Shown here one piece after another: positions 5,805-6,136 of a DNA stretch of 6,136 nucleotides. The position numbers were made by a program, and so were the translations under genes. The notes beneath the pieces were generated by a model. It was not told the origin of the DNA. It worked only from the letters and a program-made list of their open reading frames with translations, and searched no databases. Position 1 is the first letter of the stretch. The number at the start of each line of letters is the position of its first letter. Origin of the DNA: Anaerolineae bacterium (GTDB lineage: Bacteria > Chloroflexota > Anaerolineae > 4572-78 > NAK82); assembly GCA_030597485.1 (NCBI GenBank), contig JAUVRU010000148.1, positions 1 through 6,136 on the forward strand, read 5' to 3'.

Positions 5805-5858
5805 ATAATGGTCATGACTACTTGCCATAACACGAGTTTGGAGGTGTCGTAGGCTATG

Positions 5859-6136
5859 TCAGGTCCCGTCGCCGGCCCCAAGAAGGTGTCTGTAGACACT
5901 GGATCGCCTTGACCTCCAGTTCCAACACGTATCAGCCAGAGACTGGAAGCTACTGACCACCCTGAGATGGCTGGTGCTCAGCTGGGTATCGGCGCCCAAC
6001 ACACTGGACAGGTAGGTGATGGCCCAGGCACCGGCGACCTCCACCACTCGCCCCCCCATCCCCTCCTTCCCTACTACAACCGGCGCGCCACTGTATACGC
6101 GCACACCAATCGTCACTCCCACGCCCTTGCCAACCG
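5859..6136 (-). CDS. Possible 3' end of an unidentified gene, truncated by window edge
   Basis: The minus-strand frame is open from the window edge to TGA 5861-5859 (about 91 codons). Its first part is a glycine/valine-rich, beta-like stretch (VGVTIGVRVYSGAPVVVGKEG, given here as VGVTIGVRVYSGAP then VVVGKEG), followed by RVVEVAGAWAITYLSSVLG. Third codon positions are mostly G or C, as expected for coding in this genome. The last 40 or so residues are Trp/Ser/Arg-rich and look less natural. Orientation would match the sigma gene downstream. Two plus-strand frames across the same bases are also largely open, so assignment is weak. No family is recognised. Confidence 0.3.
   Translation of the reverse strand, partial: VGKGVGVTIGVRVYSGAPVVVGKEGMGGRVVEVAGAWAITYLSSVLGADTQLSTSHLRVVSSFQSLADTCWNWRSRRSSVYRHLLGAGDGT

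Noticed and set aside
5799..5830. Plus-strand promoter from TTGACA at 5799-5804
   Set aside because: No acceptable -10 hexamer lies 16-19 bp downstream; the nearest AT-rich word (CATAAC, 5826-5831) is 21 bp away.

Overview
The window looks like chromosomal DNA of a moderately GC-rich bacterium, most likely Chloroflexota (Anaerolineae/Caldilineae type). That placement rests on a membrane 7TM-GAF protein ending in a YRKQR-type helix-turn-helix, which I associate with that phylum, and on a SigA-type primary sigma factor. It is an inference, not a database result. I see no insertion sequence, integrase, tRNA, rRNA or CRISPR array.

Layout from left to right. (1) Positions 1-153, minus strand: the first 51 codons of an unidentified gene that leaves the window. 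It has a good Shine-Dalgarno sequence and a perfect sigma-70 promoter (TTGACA-N17-TATAAT) at 252-280. (2) Positions 307-2927, minus strand: a probable operon in the order GNAT acetyltransferase, 652-residue membrane sensor-regulator, and a 35-codon small ORF. The small ORF's ATG overlaps the regulator's stop codon (TGATG). The regulator has a multi-pass N-terminus, a GAF domain and a C-terminal HTH-like segment, and no histidine-kinase core. A doubtful 79-codon ORF (2943-3182) could precede the GNAT gene. (3) Positions 2944-3425: a GC-rich, hairpin-prone stretch between divergent genes. (4) Positions 3426-4319, plus strand: lgt, prolipoprotein diacylglyceryl transferase. (5) Positions 4339-4378: a strong hairpin terminator shared by lgt and the convergent sigma gene. 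(6) Positions 4408-5607, minus strand: a primary (RpoD/SigA-type) sigma factor. It has a leader of about 130 nt with a 9-bp hairpin and a perfect extended -10 promoter at 5746-5774. Direct and inverted repeats around that promoter look like operators. (7) Positions 5859-6136: the edge of another gene whose strand and frame I could not settle.

How the genes relate. lgt (lipoprotein maturation) and the sigma factor (bulk transcription) are housekeeping genes, and each appears to have its own promoter. The minus-strand cluster GNAT / membrane regulator / small peptide is the least conventional part. It has the layout of a membrane-bound one-component signalling unit with a translationally coupled peptide, followed at once by a separately and strongly promoted target-like gene. 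Any signalling role for the peptide is speculation from gene order.
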